Below, piece after piece: positions 1-8,616 of a DNA stretch of 64,000 bases. Positions within the stretch are counted from its first letter, which is position 1. Every line of letters starts with the position of its first letter. Both the position numbers and the translations under genes were made by a program. This stretch comes from Actinomycetota bacterium (GTDB taxonomy: Bacteria; Actinomycetota; Acidimicrobiia; IMCC26256; PALSA-610), in contig PLBO01000135.1 in assembly GCA_003134555.1 (NCBI GenBank), positions 1 to 64,000 on the forward strand. Reading direction: 5' to 3'. The notes under the pieces are model-generated. The model searched no databases. It saw only the letters and a program-made list of their open reading frames with translations, and was not told the DNA's origin.

Positions 1-224
1 GATAATTCCTAGTTATCCGAAAGGCTTCGGTCCGACATGGGTGCGGATTGTAACGGTGTTCGACGACTTAGGCGGTGGGCGCGAGCCGATAGGTAACCGG
101 AGCATCGGCGGTCGCTGGCGGCGATCCGGCGACTGCGGCTATCTGGTTGATTTCGCGCAGCCCAGGCCCGTGCTCGCTGTCGATCGAGCCAACAAGGAAC
201 GCGTCACGGCGATGACAGCCCGAC

Positions 225-737
225 ATGCACAACCATCTGACGAATGCAGCGATAGTCAGCAGATCGGACACGATGTCGCCGGGAGCTCCACGTCCCATCT
301 TTGACGCACCCGTCGCAGCTGCGCACGCGGAGGACCTCGACCTGCGACAGCAACAGCAGCCGAGCGATTGCACCCGTGCGCGGGACTGGATCGACCATGC
401 AGAGCGCACCATCACGTTGATCGACTATGGCCAGAGCGTCGACAACATGACGCGGACGGTCCTACACGAGCTCGCCCACTACTGCGATCCCGTAGCCGGA
501 GAACGGCGCGCCACGCGCGGAGACCCGGTTCTCGAGATCGTCGCCGAATGCGCGGCCTGGCTCGGCGGAGACAGCGTCCTGGGCTTGGAGATGACTGACG
601 CGTCGGCGACCTACGTCGCCGCATGGCTCGAAGCACACGACTCCGATGACGATTCTGTTGCGCAAGTTAACGAGCACACCTCGCAGGTCGCAAAGCGGCT
701 CGAGGAGGCTCTCGTCACTCCGACATCGACACCGTGA
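225..737 (+). CDS. ArdC-like zinc metallopeptidase
   Basis: 170 residues with an HExxH zinc site (LHELAHYCDP, His81-His85) and a downstream acidic helix (EIVAECAAWL) able to supply the third ligand. The tail (SATYVAAWLEAH followed by QVAKRLEEAL) matches the closing helices of the ArdC/antirestriction metallopeptidase domain, where a YxASWL motif and an AxKAxDYL-type helix follow the active site. The N-terminal ssDNA-binding part of full ArdC (about 300 residues) is absent, so this is either a short peptidase-only form or a 5'-truncated gene. No good ribosome site precedes the first ATG, and Met17 is an alternative start. Such proteins are typical of plasmids and integrated elements. A strong hairpin terminator follows. 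Family call fairly secure; substrate unknown. Confidence 0.7.
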   Translation: MHNHLTNAAIVSRSDTMSPGAPRPIFDAPVAAAHAEDLDLRQQQQPSDCTRARDWIDHAERTITLIDYGQSVDNMTRTVLHELAHYCDPVAGERRATRGDPVLEIVAECAAWLGGDSVLGLEMTDASATYVAAWLEAHDSDDDSVAQVNEHTSQVAKRLEEALVTPTSTP

Positions 738-780
738 CTGATGGCATCGCCCGCGGATCCGATGGTACGGGGAACATTCA

Positions 781-809
781 GCCGGGAGAGCGCTTATGTC
801 TCTCCCGGC
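781..809 (+). terminator. Rho-independent-type terminator after the ArdC-like gene
   Basis: A perfect 10-bp GC-rich stem (GCCGGGAGAG / CTCTCCCGGC) with a 9-nt loop, followed by TTTC, lies 44 bp after the stop of the ArdC-like gene. Confidence 0.75.
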
Positions 810-1022
810 TTTCACGTTCGCGGCGGTGCCTTTCGTTGAGCGGCTCCGCGGCGCGTCGAATCAGCTGCAACGGACCTACCTCGAGTGCCCTGGCGATCGG
901 TCAGAAGTTGCACACCGACGCAGCGTTCTTCCCAGACGGGCGCACCGACCGCTGGCGAAGACAAGCACGCTCCATAACCACATCGTCGGCAACCGGCCTC
1001 ATAGCGGATCGCCGTCGCGTCG

Positions 1023-1391
1023 TCAGCGCTTCTTCGCTGCGGCCCGCTTCCTCTTGACGGCACGCGACGCCTTCGTGGTCGCCCGCTTCGCCGCCTTGTG
1101 CTTCGCAGCGCGCGCGGCACGCGCCTTCACCAGGTTCTGCGCCAGTTTCGCGCGCGCTTCAGGTGACATCGGGCGTCGTTTCTTCGTCACCTTCTTGATG
1201 GTCTTTTTTGCCGCACTTGCCGACTTGCGCGGACCACTCGACGCAGACGGCCGACCCACGGCCGGGGCGACATTCGCGATCTCGACGCCCTCACCGCCGA
1301 GGTCGTTCGCGACGATCGCTGCCTGATACGGATTAGCGGCCTCAACGATTTCGACGGTGGTACGTCTTAGGGTGACTCGGTAGCGCGGCAT
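1023..1391 (-). CDS. Histone H1-like Lys/Ala-rich DNA-binding protein
   Basis: 122 residues from MPRYRVTLRR. The longer ORF in the track runs back through a tRNA and is not credible; AGGAAGG sits at good spacing before this ATG. Residues 1-45 form a small beta-rich domain (YRVTLRRTTVEIVEAANPY...). From about residue 55 the protein is an Ala/Lys/Arg tail with SPEARAKLAQNLVKARAARA and AAKRKR-type repeats, as in bacterial H1-like proteins and the tails of mycobacterial HU. I infer nonspecific DNA compaction or binding in the nucleoid. It stands alone, downstream of and convergent with the tRNA. The basic tail is directly visible; the role of the N-terminal domain is not recognised. Confidence 0.65.
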   Translation of the reverse strand: MPRYRVTLRRTTVEIVEAANPYQAAIVANDLGGEGVEIANVAPAVGRPSASSGPRKSASAAKKTIKKVTKKRRPMSPEARAKLAQNLVKARAARAAKHKAAKRATTKASRAVKRKRAAAKKR

Positions 1392-1681
1392 CGTGTATTC
1401 CTTCCTAGGTCGGTCGACGGCGACAATGTAGTACGGGTAATCAGCGTTGCGCGCAATCGCGCGGGCGAATGCCTCTGGTGCTTGGTGGCACCAGATTGAA
1501 GACAGCCCGTCGTGAACGCCGACGAGGGCTCCGAGCGACGCTCGCAACGAAACGTCGCGTTCGAGTTCGTTGTCGCTGCCTTGTTCGGTAATCCGTACGA
1601 TGGCTCGTTCTGCCAGCGCGGCAATGCGTCGATTCACTGTAGATCGCAGGTATTGCAACAGGCGTGCTGAAGTTGGAGTAT

Positions 1682-1760
1682 GGCGGGGGATGGAGCAGCT
1701 TGGTAGCTCGTCGGGCCCATAACCCGAAGGTCGCTGGTTCAAATCCAGCTCCCGCCACCA
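1682..1760 (+). tRNA. Initiator-like tRNA-Met (CAT), structurally unusual
   Basis: Cloverleaf: acceptor GGCGGGG/TCCCGCC, D arm GAGC/GCTC with GGTA, anticodon stem TCGGG/CCCGA with loop CCCATAA, T arm GCTGG-TTCAAAT-CCAGC, encoded CCA. Anticodon CAT and three consecutive G:C pairs in the anticodon stem are initiator hallmarks. Three oddities: position 33 is C instead of the near-universal T; four bases rather than two separate the acceptor and D stems; and the fully paired acceptor reading has G1:C72 rather than the bacterial initiator mismatch. If the acceptor is shifted by two bases, position 1 becomes unpaired but a G-G mismatch appears at 3:70. It may be functional, an extra element-borne copy, or decaying. 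Confidence 0.85.
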
Positions 1761-1774
1761 AAATCAACAGGTCC

Positions 1775-1800
1775 GAGGCCATGTCAATCGACATGGCCTC
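1775..1800 (+). terminator. Hairpin terminator after the tRNA
   Basis: A perfect 11-bp inverted repeat (GAGGCCATGTC / GACATGGCCTC) with a 4-nt loop starts 15 bp after the tRNA CCA end. There is no long T tract. It could also act on the reverse strand. Confidence 0.55.
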
Positions 1801-2004
1801 CTCGTTTGTGATCACGAATGTCATCACTGGCGATGGTCGCAATGACTTCGCGCGCTGTTGACGTCGTGCGCTGTCGGCATCGCGGTGGCCCTGTTCGCCG
1901 TCGCCGTGGTTCACGGCGGGCACGTTCGCGCCGAAACCATGGCGGTCTCAGGGGATCAACGCATCAGCTCCTTCGATCGAGTTGGATCGATCGGGAGGTG
2001 TTTG

Positions 2005-2438
2005 ATGGAACGGTTGTCGGAGCGGGAGAAGGACGAGATCGCGAGGTTGGCTGCGGCGGGTTTGCGGAGCCGGCTGATCGGTCACCAGATCGGGCGGCAC
2101 CATCGTACGGTCTGGGGTCATATCGCTCGGTTGCGTCGTCCGGTGGTGCCGGAGCCGGTGCCGTCTGCGTTGCGGTTGTCGTTGGCAGAGCGTGAGGAGA
2201 TGTCGCGGGGGCGCGCGGTGAGTCGTTGCGGTCGATCGCGCGGCGATTGGGCCGGTCGCCGTGGACGATCTCGCGCGAGGTCGCCGCGCATGGTGGACGG
2301 CGGCGGTATCGCGCGTGCCCGGCCGATAAGACTGCAATGCTTCGGGCGCCGCGCCGGCGCACTGGAGGTACCCGCAGCGCGACAGCGGTCTATCCGCAGC
2401 GTGCAGCACGAACGTACTGGCGCGGTTGTCAGGTATGA
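2005..2438 (+). pseudogene. IS30-family transposase N-terminal remnant, frameshifted
   Basis: Starts MERLSEREKDEIARLAAAG after a good GGGAGG site and reads as an IS30 helix-turn-helix region. The frame breaks near 2215 and continues in another frame as SIARRLGRSPWTISREVAAHGG, the classic IS30 HTH motif. Homology fades near 2380 and the DDE catalytic domain is absent. This is a dead fragment. Related IS30 sequence occurs at 60 kb. Confidence 0.75.
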
Positions 2439-2848
2439 GGGGTCCCCATAAGTTCGCAGGTGGGCTGCGCGTGCCGTGCCGGGTCACCCGCCTCGGGCGC
2501 GGCGCGCGCAGTCCACCGAAAAGAGATCTCGCCGGTCACGCGCCCGGATTCGGCTGACGCGTCGCGGATATCTGGCGATGTGCGCGGTGACGCACCCAGC
2601 CCGGCCGCGTCACGGACGGTCAGGTGAATCGGCCTGCCGTCGGCGTTCCTCACGGTTCGCTCGCCAATCCCACAACGGTGGCTGGTGGCGTCGGTCTTTC
2701 TCGCCCGCCCGGCCTCGTTCCGTCTCTCGGCGTAGGCGAGGCTGGCCTCGTCGACCAGTGCCTGGAGATCTGCGTCCATGGGGCTGTCCTCGGCGTAAGC
2801 CGGGCCGAACAAAACAGTACTTTCCCGCATTTCGGAATCTCCGTGTAG

Positions 2849-2968
2849 GCCGGGTGCAACCTTGGCGAAGCCCTCAACCGGCTCCGCATCCTCGCCAAGG
2901 CGAACGAAATGACGCTGGACGAGGCCGCGTTCCGGGTGATCGAACACGCCGTCCGACTCGACGGGTAG
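2849..2968 (+). pseudogene. ANTAR-domain-like C-terminal remnant
   Basis: Directly after an in-frame stop, a 39-codon stretch reads LGEALNRLRILAKANEMTLD then EAAFRVIEHAVRLDG and stop. It resembles the three-helix ANTAR RNA-binding domain of antitermination regulators. No upstream sensor domain can be followed. A clearer ANTAR tail lies at 57.1 kb. Weak call based on helix pattern alone. Confidence 0.35.
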
Positions 2969-3017
2969 CCAGCGGTCGTGAGCAGCTCAAGCACGACCGT
3001 CGGCCGAAGCGTTCGGT

Positions 3018-3710
3018 CTAGGGATTGAAGACGATTGCTAGGACGGGATGGAGCTCTATGCCGTTCTTGGCGACGCCGCGTTGGTTGTGGATGCGGTCGA
3101 AGAATCCGACGCCGCGGACGGTGACGGAAACGTTTGGCTGCTTGTACTTAGTCGTCGCGCGATATTTGGCTTCAAACGCGGTGCGCGCTTTGGCGATCAC
3201 GGTTCGGAATGGACCGCTGCGCACGCATTCGGGTGCGGGGATCTCGGCGATCATCTTGTTGCCGTTATCGTCGGCGAGCGCGAGGTGGTAGTCGCTGTCG
3301 GGTTCACGTTTGAAGTCCGTGAGGGTCGCGGTGACTTCGTAGACGGTGTCTTCGACGGGAGTGACGCGCGCCTTCGGGGATTTCGGGGCGACGATCGCGT
3401 TGAGATCTGCGACGGTGGTGTCGTCGACCGCCGACTGGTCGACGCCGGTCGCTGCCGAGTCGGTCCCTGTCTTGACGTCCCACCGTTCGGTGCCACAGGT
3501 AATCGTCGGCTCGATCTCCCCTTCGGTGTCTCCGGATGCCGCGCTGGTCGGCGTGGTCTCGGCGGGTTCGGTCGTCGCGACCACCGGGCTCCCGTGATGG
3601 CGGGCGGGCCGGTAGTACGCGTCGGCCGCTGCGATGCCAGTACTGGCGGCGGCCAGCAAGACGCCGCTGAGCCCGGCGGCCGTGCGGGTTCGCGTGCGAC
3701 GGTGTGTCAC
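3018..3710 (-). CDS. Secreted protein with OB-fold-like domain
   Basis: 230 residues. An Arg-rich N-terminus and hydrophobic signal (AAGLSGVLLAAASTGIAAADA) indicate export. A Thr/Ser/Glu-rich linker precedes a domain from about residue 75: TCGTERWDVKTGTD, VYEVTATLTDFKREPDSDYH, LALADDNGNKMIAEIP and GVGFFDRIHNQRGVAKNGIE, ending LHPVLAIVF. That pattern recurs in secreted bacterial proteins of unknown function and looks like a small beta-barrel. The start codon overlaps the stop of the upstream membrane-protein gene by 4 nt (ATGA), so the two are translationally coupled and probably work together at the envelope. Biochemical function unknown. Confidence 0.7.
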   Translation of the reverse strand: MTHRRTRTRTAAGLSGVLLAAASTGIAAADAYYRPARHHGSPVVATTEPAETTPTSAASGDTEGEIEPTITCGTERWDVKTGTDSAATGVDQSAVDDTTVADLNAIVAPKSPKARVTPVEDTVYEVTATLTDFKREPDSDYHLALADDNGNKMIAEIPAPECVRSGPFRTVIAKARTAFEAKYRATTKYKQPNVSVTVRGVGFFDRIHNQRGVAKNGIELHPVLAIVFNP

Positions 3711-4477
3711 CTTGGCGTCCCGTCAGATGCTGCCACCTCAGCCCCGTCAGGCGCGGCCTGCTCAGGGTCGATGGTGGCACCCGAGAGGGCCTTCTTTGTC
3801 GTGTAGGTCGCCGCCGCCAACCCCGAGAGGGCGATCAAGGTTGGTGGCAGGTCGGGGAGCCCGTCGGCGGGGTGGGTCAGGAACTGCACGAAGAAGAACG
3901 TCAGCGTCAACAGGTTGAATGCGAGGTACTGGAAGTCGAGGAGATCGAACTCACCGACGTCGTTGCTTGCGATTTCCCGGAGGCTCTGGCGAAGCCCTTT
4001 CGCGTTCGGATCTTCAAGCGGCGGCTTGTCCAAGCCGTCGTCGACTTGTGCCTGGGTGATCGCCTTTGCCGCGACCGCGACACCGAGCGGGAACCCCAAC
4101 AAGACGAAATACTCGGCCTGCAAGCCCCGATTCACGAAATCGTCGAACGCGCTGCGCGCCTTGGTCGCCTCCACACATACGGCGGAGCCTTTGTCCTTCG
4201 CGTCGCCGCATCCGACCGAACGGCCCCACACCAACATGAACGCAATCGCGAAGAACACCGCAAACGTCCACAACACCGCCTGGACCTTCGATGTCGAGGC
4301 TCGCCCGTCCGTCCCGATGACCAAGGCGCCAAGCCCGCTGCGACGCGCTTCGACCACCGGGCCACCCGCGGGCGGCCGTTTGCCGATGAACTGACGAGCG
4401 AGCAGCAGCGGCACCACGAGCGCCGCGAGCGCGAACACACACGCTAACGGGCGATTGACCGTAAACGTCGCCAACAT
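3707..4477 (-). CDS. Multi-pass membrane protein, paralogue of the broken gene at 15 kb
   Basis: 256 residues from MLATFTVNRP, preceded by GGGG at usable spacing; the track ORF extends implausibly upstream. Hydrophobic segments: residues about 10-28, 62-80 (VLWTFAVFFAIAFMLVW), 115-135, 180-200 and 210-228. Soluble loops carry the motifs AVAAKAITQAQVDDG and FDLLDFQYLAFNLLTLTFF, then LPDLPPTLIALSGLAAATYTTKKAL. The last two blocks recur in the frameshifted gene at 14827-15588, so this genome has at least two copies of the family, each next to a secreted-protein gene. It overlaps the secreted gene by 4 nt in one operon. Membrane location is clear; function unknown. Confidence 0.7.
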   Translation of the reverse strand: MLATFTVNRPLACVFALAALVVPLLLARQFIGKRPPAGGPVVEARRSGLGALVIGTDGRASTSKVQAVLWTFAVFFAIAFMLVWGRSVGCGDAKDKGSAVCVEATKARSAFDDFVNRGLQAEYFVLLGFPLGVAVAAKAITQAQVDDGLDKPPLEDPNAKGLRQSLREIASNDVGEFDLLDFQYLAFNLLTLTFFFVQFLTHPADGLPDLPPTLIALSGLAAATYTTKKALSGATIDPEQAAPDGAEVAASDGTPR

Positions 4478-4869
4478 GGCACCCCGCCACCGTGTCCAAC
4501 CGACGGCCGAAGTCGTCGACGGACACCATCCGACTGACTCTTCCATCGAGCCAATCCGTCTCACGAAGTTAGTAGCACTCACCCGATTCGATGTCGAGAG
4601 ATTTCCTGCGCGTGTGGCGTCCAGGTTTTGCCAGCTGAGAAGCGGATGAGCTTCGCGAGTTCTCATCGCCGACGCGCACGCCGTTGGCGAGTCGCTTGAT
4701 GCAGACAAAAGAGTTGCCGCGAGCTCGGCGAGTTCCACGTGACCATGAGCTGGCCACGGTCTTGCGGACTTGCCGTAGGAAGACACTGCCTTGGATGCAT
4801 TCGGTTGACCGGATCTCATCGGGCTCGTATTGTCGATGCGCCAACTTGCTTCGGCGATGGGAGTCGTTA

Positions 4870-5082
4870 ATGGCGCAGGCCGAAAGTATTCAAGTCGCCG
4901 ATCTGGCGACACAGATCGCAAGTGCATTGGCCTTAGCAGTCGAGCGCAGCGATCGGCTGCAGAAGGTTCTCGGTAGCGACGACGCCGTCGTTATCTTCAA
5001 TCCGATCATCCGCTTCGGCGGGCTCATTGCGGTTGCACGGGGAGGCCTCGGGAACGTCATCCAGCAGCAACTCGAAGGCTGA
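4870..5082 (+). CDS. Small conserved-looking protein upstream of a Cys-rich protein
   Basis: 70 residues from MAQAESIQVADLATQIASAL, with TGGGAG 7 nt before the ATG; the longer track ORF has no such signal. An amphipathic N-terminal helix is followed by a short hydrophobic/glycine stretch (VVIFNPIIRFGGLIAVARGG). Three bases separate its stop from the GTG of the next gene, so the pair is probably co-translated. I do not recognise the family. The Gly-rich end could be membrane-interacting, or the small protein could be a substrate of its neighbour; both are speculation. Confidence 0.5.
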   Translation: MAQAESIQVADLATQIASALALAVERSDRLQKVLGSDDAVVIFNPIIRFGGLIAVARGGLGNVIQQQLEG

Positions 5083-5085
5083 GCA

Positions 5086-5505
5086 GTGCGCGATGACCTG
5101 TGTTGTCCGTCAGCACAGCCGGATTGGCGAGACGCCGAAGCCTTCGGCGTCGTTGGCGGCACAGCGGAGGAACCGCGCGTCGCGTACCTGGAGCGCGCTA
5201 TCGATATCGCCGATCTGCCCGCCGTGGGTTCGGATCGGGCTATCACGGAGGTTGTCCGAGTAGCCGCGCCCTGCGCACAGTCTGCGTGTCGACACTTCGA
5301 CGGCTCAAACTGCACACTGGCGAGTCGCCTAATCAACCTGCTTCCCACAGTCGTGCAGCGCGCACCGCGTTGCCCGATCCGAACGCGCTGCCAGTGGTTC
5401 GCGCAGGAAGGGCTAGCAGCGTGCCAACGCTGCCCTCAGGTCGTGACCGACTACGCCACCGTCGACTCAACCATCGCTCTGGTTGCGACGCCGACCGACC
5501 GATGA
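5086..5505 (+). CDS. Cys-rich putative metal-binding protein
   Basis: 139 residues, GTG start with GAAGG about 8 nt upstream, 3 bp after the preceding gene. Cysteines form two groups: C-x4-C-x6-C (CAQSACRHFDGSNC) and, about 35 residues later, C-x5-C-x9-C-x2-C (CPIRTRCQWFAQEGLAACQR, then CP). The spacing fits an Fe-S or zinc site split over two loops and resembles small uncharacterised bacterial proteins with a CxWFxQEG block. An extra CC lies near the N-terminus. There is no signal peptide or transmembrane segment, so it is cytoplasmic. Function unknown; partnership with the 70-residue protein is inferred from spacing. Confidence 0.6.
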   Translation: MRDDLCCPSAQPDWRDAEAFGVVGGTAEEPRVAYLERAIDIADLPAVGSDRAITEVVRVAAPCAQSACRHFDGSNCTLASRLINLLPTVVQRAPRCPIRTRCQWFAQEGLAACQRCPQVVTDYATVDSTIALVATPTDR

Positions 5506-5645
5506 CCCTCTCGAACCATTCCACGAATTTCCGACTCAGGGGCGACGACGTCGTGCGCGGGGTCGCCTCGCGGTGTGCATAACCCCGACCTTCCGGATGG
5601 CGGCTTCGAGTCGTCGCTCGCGCAGCGCCGGCAAAGACTCGTTGC

Positions 5646-5850
5646 AGCTTCAACGGCCGCGTCCGCGAACTGTTGAACATCGAAGAGGTCGGCTCGTTCC
5701 TCGAAGCCCAAGTCGTTGTCGAAGCCTGGCGGATCGAGTACAACACCTACCGACCTCACGGCGCCCTCGGTGGACTCACCCCCGCCGAAGTACGCGCCGC
5801 ATGGACCACCGAACACCAACCAGCACTCTCATCACTGCTGAACCACCAAC
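5646..5850 (+). pseudogene. IS3-family transposase C-terminal fragment
   Basis: Reads FNGRVRELLNIEEVGSFLEA then EAWRIEYNTYRPHGALGGLT and PAEVRAAW, the C-terminal end of the rve integrase core of IS3 (IS150/IS1372-like) transposases. The catalytic DDE residues and orfA are missing. The frame stays open beyond the homology to 6062 by chance. Confidence 0.75.
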
Positions 5851-6003
5851 TGCGGTCCCGTCACCGTGTGCCTCGACCGCCCGTCTTCCTGATCCGCGGT
5901 CGGTCGCCCGGTTGGCGATTTCCCAAGCGCGGGCATTGTCGGTCGTGGTTCCATGCGATTCGGTTCCGTCGACCGACCGGCGAAGTTGAATTGAGATTCG
6001 GAA

Positions 6004-6783
6004 TCACCAGGGTCGAGGATCGCCGCAGCGATACGGGACTCCATTGCGAAAGCGTGTGCTGAGCCGTTGATTCGCCTCGGATTTGGCGAGAATCAGAACG
6101 CTGTTCGGCACGAAACCCGATGGCAGCTCCGCGAGGTCGCAGAGGTATTCCACTTGAGCCTGGTTGGGTGAATGGAAGTAGTGACCATCAGTTGTGAACT
6201 TCCACATGTCACCGAAATTGAACTGACTGACCGTGTGCCAATAGAACCAATCGCAGGCGCTGCCACTCGTCGTGCACGCGCCGATCGGCCCCTGCATGTG
6301 GTCCGGGTTGTAACCATGCTTGTGTTGCCAGTGGTGCCAGCCTTCGTGGACGTAGTCGCCCGAGCGCGTCGCTGGATTGTTGGTCGACGCACCGAGGTCG
6401 AAAAGCAAGCAGCCCATCAACGTTCGATCCTGCGCGAGAAATCGGCCGGTCTCTGCGGCTGCGAGATAGCTGCGATCTTCGCTAGGCGCATAGTAGATCT
6501 CGTTGTGGGTATCCGTTTCCCACGCTTCGGCGGCATGGCGATAGTCGATCGTGGCATGCCATTGCAAGGCGTAATCATCGCGCAGACCATACGTGATTAG
6601 GTACGACGCGTTCACAGCTTTGGGGTACGGCATCGCGACGTTGCAAGCATCGTCGAAGCCGTAGCCATTCCATTCGCTGTCGTGCATTCTGTACGCTTGG
6701 TACTGCCAGAGCACGAAGGCCCACCAGCAGTTGTGCGTTGCCCACAGGTCCTTGTCGGACTGCGATGCACCGTCAATACACAT
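6004..6783 (-). CDS. HEGWH-motif protein, putative metallopeptidase-like
   Basis: 259 residues, ATG with GAGGAAC upstream. No export signal is apparent. Central motif YVHEGWHHWQHKHGY at residues 145-159 contains HExxH (His146-His150) followed by more histidines, and the protein is rich in Trp, Tyr and Asp. The HExxH lies where the chain also has DLGASTNNPATRSGD, suggesting a loop before the zinc helix. No named peptidase family was recognised, so catalysis is inference. It is followed at the 5' side by a HEAT-like gene in the same direction with 41 bp between them, so they probably form an operon. Confidence 0.6.
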   Translation of the reverse strand: MCIDGASQSDKDLWATHNCWWAFVLWQYQAYRMHDSEWNGYGFDDACNVAMPYPKAVNASYLITYGLRDDYALQWHATIDYRHAAEAWETDTHNEIYYAPSEDRSYLAAAETGRFLAQDRTLMGCLLFDLGASTNNPATRSGDYVHEGWHHWQHKHGYNPDHMQGPIGACTTSGSACDWFYWHTVSQFNFGDMWKFTTDGHYFHSPNQAQVEYLCDLAELPSGFVPNSVLILAKSEANQRLSTRFRNGVPYRCGDPRPW

Positions 6784-6824
6784 GGCTGTTCCTCAAACTT
6801 TCGTTTCCGCTGTCTAAGCGTTCG

Positions 6825-7550
6825 CTAGCCGTCCAGTCGTCGCGGCGGCTCGGTGGGCTCAGGCGGAGGCGCCGGGCGTTCGGCCTCCGGCGCAACGTGC
6901 TCGGGATGTAGGTCGTAGAAGCGGGTGAGCGCAGCGTTGAATTCGGCCGGATCACTGACAACGAGTCGACTTGTGCGGTCGAGAGACGACGCGTCATCGC
7001 GGCGTAGGATTTCGAGAAGCCGAGCGCGCGCTCGTTCGTGGTCGGGCGCATGGTGCAGGTACGCGGCGATCGCCGCTGAACGGACGGACGCCGCGGGATG
7101 CTCCGCCGCGATGCGAAGTGTCTCCCGCTCGGCTTCTGTCGTCGGCAGATAGGCGATGCCCTCTGCGGCCTTCGACTGAAGCATCTCCAGGACGTCAACC
7201 TCGCTCAGTGCACCGTGCCCTGCCGGCTCGGCTTCAGGCGCACGCGTCCAGACGAGTGCAATGAGACGGTCGAGCGCGGCGCGACTCCGCAGCTCTCCGA
7301 TGATGCTCAGTATCAGCAGCGCGAGGCCCGTGTCCGATCGCTGCGCGGTTTCGTACCTCTCGAAAAGCCCGTCGATGATATCGGGCTCGTTCTCCGCATC
7401 CGCGATGAGCGCTCGCACTGCTTCTCGTTCGTCGGCCCGGGATTGTCCGGCGAAGCGAATGAAGTCATCGATGGTGTGGCGGCTGAGCCCGATCCGAACC
7501 ACCCGCTCGAAAGCAACAGTTTCGCGGCGACTCGGCGGCTTGGACGGCAT
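6825..7550 (-). CDS. HEAT-repeat-like helical protein
   Basis: 241 residues, no signal or membrane segment. It consists of regularly spaced alpha-helical pairs such as ADEREAVRALIADAENEPDI, GLALLILSIIGELRSRAALD and HPAASVRSAAIAAYLHHAPD; the last is a typical HEAT/PBS lyase-like repeat (P.A.VR..A..AL). A Pro/Glu-rich tail ends the protein (APEAERPAPPPEPTEPP). It probably acts as a scaffold. It precedes the HEGWH gene by 41 bp on the same strand and is likely its operon partner. Confidence 0.6.
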   Translation of the reverse strand: MPSKPPSRRETVAFERVVRIGLSRHTIDDFIRFAGQSRADEREAVRALIADAENEPDIIDGLFERYETAQRSDTGLALLILSIIGELRSRAALDRLIALVWTRAPEAEPAGHGALSEVDVLEMLQSKAAEGIAYLPTTEAERETLRIAAEHPAASVRSAAIAAYLHHAPDHERARARLLEILRRDDASSLDRTSRLVVSDPAEFNAALTRFYDLHPEHVAPEAERPAPPPEPTEPPRRLDG

Positions 7551-7877
7551 GCTGGCCGCCTTTCATTGTGGAGCCATGGCTCAACAAGGACGAAAACATC
7601 TCCACGGGCACGATCGCGGCTCGTCGCGCGGTTGTCAACCGCGCGACGAACTTCGCTGGCCCGGCCGCTGATCGGCGACGCGGAGCCGATGTCTCGTGCG
7701 GACAGGCCGTCGTTCAGATTCTGGAACGTCGGTAGTGAGACCGCGGTCTCTCATGTCTGGCGGACGAGGAGCTTCCGTCCGCGCGCTTTCTTCGTCCGAG
7801 GAATCAGTTCCGAGGGTCGGAAAGGTCGCAAACGCGTCGAACGGCGCCCACAGAGACCGCACCGGCATCGCGCTCTC

Positions 7878-8030
7878 GCGACCGGCCCGCACGGCCACAA
7901 CAACCGCGTCCGCGTCCACGTCGAAGGAGACACCCTCAACGACCGTGCGCGTGAGCCCGCACGCGTGTTCCCATACGCTCTTGTTCCGCACCCCGCCTTA
8001 CCTCCTGGATCGAAGCCCTGAGACAGCTCC
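7878..8030 (-). pseudogene. ISL3-family transposase 5' remnant with terminal leader
   Basis: From 7991 the minus strand reads KSVWEHACGLTRTVVEGVSF, nearly the same as the start of the ISL3 copy at 43646. The upstream leader (GGTTCGGAGCTGTCT, GATCCAGGAGGTAAGG) is shared almost base for base, including a GCACCCC end. Homology stops after about 38 codons; everything distal has been lost. Confidence 0.7.
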
Positions 8031-8269
8031 GAACCTAAGAACAAGGTGGGGTGCAACCGGGGACCACCCCCGCTACCACCCACGGATACAACAGGAGAAC
8101 CAGATATGGCGTGCAAATTGCACTGATGGTTGACTGCGTGGACGCGTTGCGATGGTTTCGAAGCGTCGAGGGCGCCGGCGGGGCGTCTCGAGAATGCCGT
8201 GCCGCTTGTGGCGAGCGGTGACGGCGCGGCGGGTGAGAATCACACTCGAGATCTCGTTGACCACTGATT

Positions 8270-8460
8270 CGCTCCAACCCGACGGGTCACCACACCTGCT
8301 CCGGTGAACGCGCTCTGGACCGTGCCCGCGCTGGTATCGAAGTGCGTGGCAACTCGCGCCAAAGATTTGCCCGGCTCGCAGAGCCGCTTCGCTTCGTCCA
8401 GTCGGCCTAGCAGACGGTCGTAACGGGCCTCGACTGAGGTAACCGCCGACACTGCGGTTC
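8270..8460 (-). pseudogene. Resolvase-type helix-turn-helix remnant
   Basis: The frame reads RLDEAKRLCEPGKSLARVAT then HFDTSAGTVQSAFTGAGV, which fits the C-terminal HTH of small serine recombinases or similar regulators (LARxFxTSxGTVxxxLxxAGV). No start, catalytic domain or clean ends are found, so I treat it as debris between the ISL3 remnant and the next gene. Confidence 0.35.
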
Positions 8461-8616
8461 CTCCGGGTGCTTTTGAACTGGCTACGCAGCAAGGGCGAAT
8501 CGCTCCTGCTTGACGCGTGCCGGTAACGGCGGCAGTATCGCCGGCGCAGATCCGCAGCGACATTCGCGCAGCGGTGTTGTGCGCCGTTCCGGCGCACGTA
8601 AAAGGCGGGGGACAAC

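Noticed and set aside
1441-1923. ORF of 160 residues on the minus strand
   Set aside because: Runs through the tRNA gene; the ATFGLWARRATKLLHPPPY phrase is the typical translation of a tRNA.
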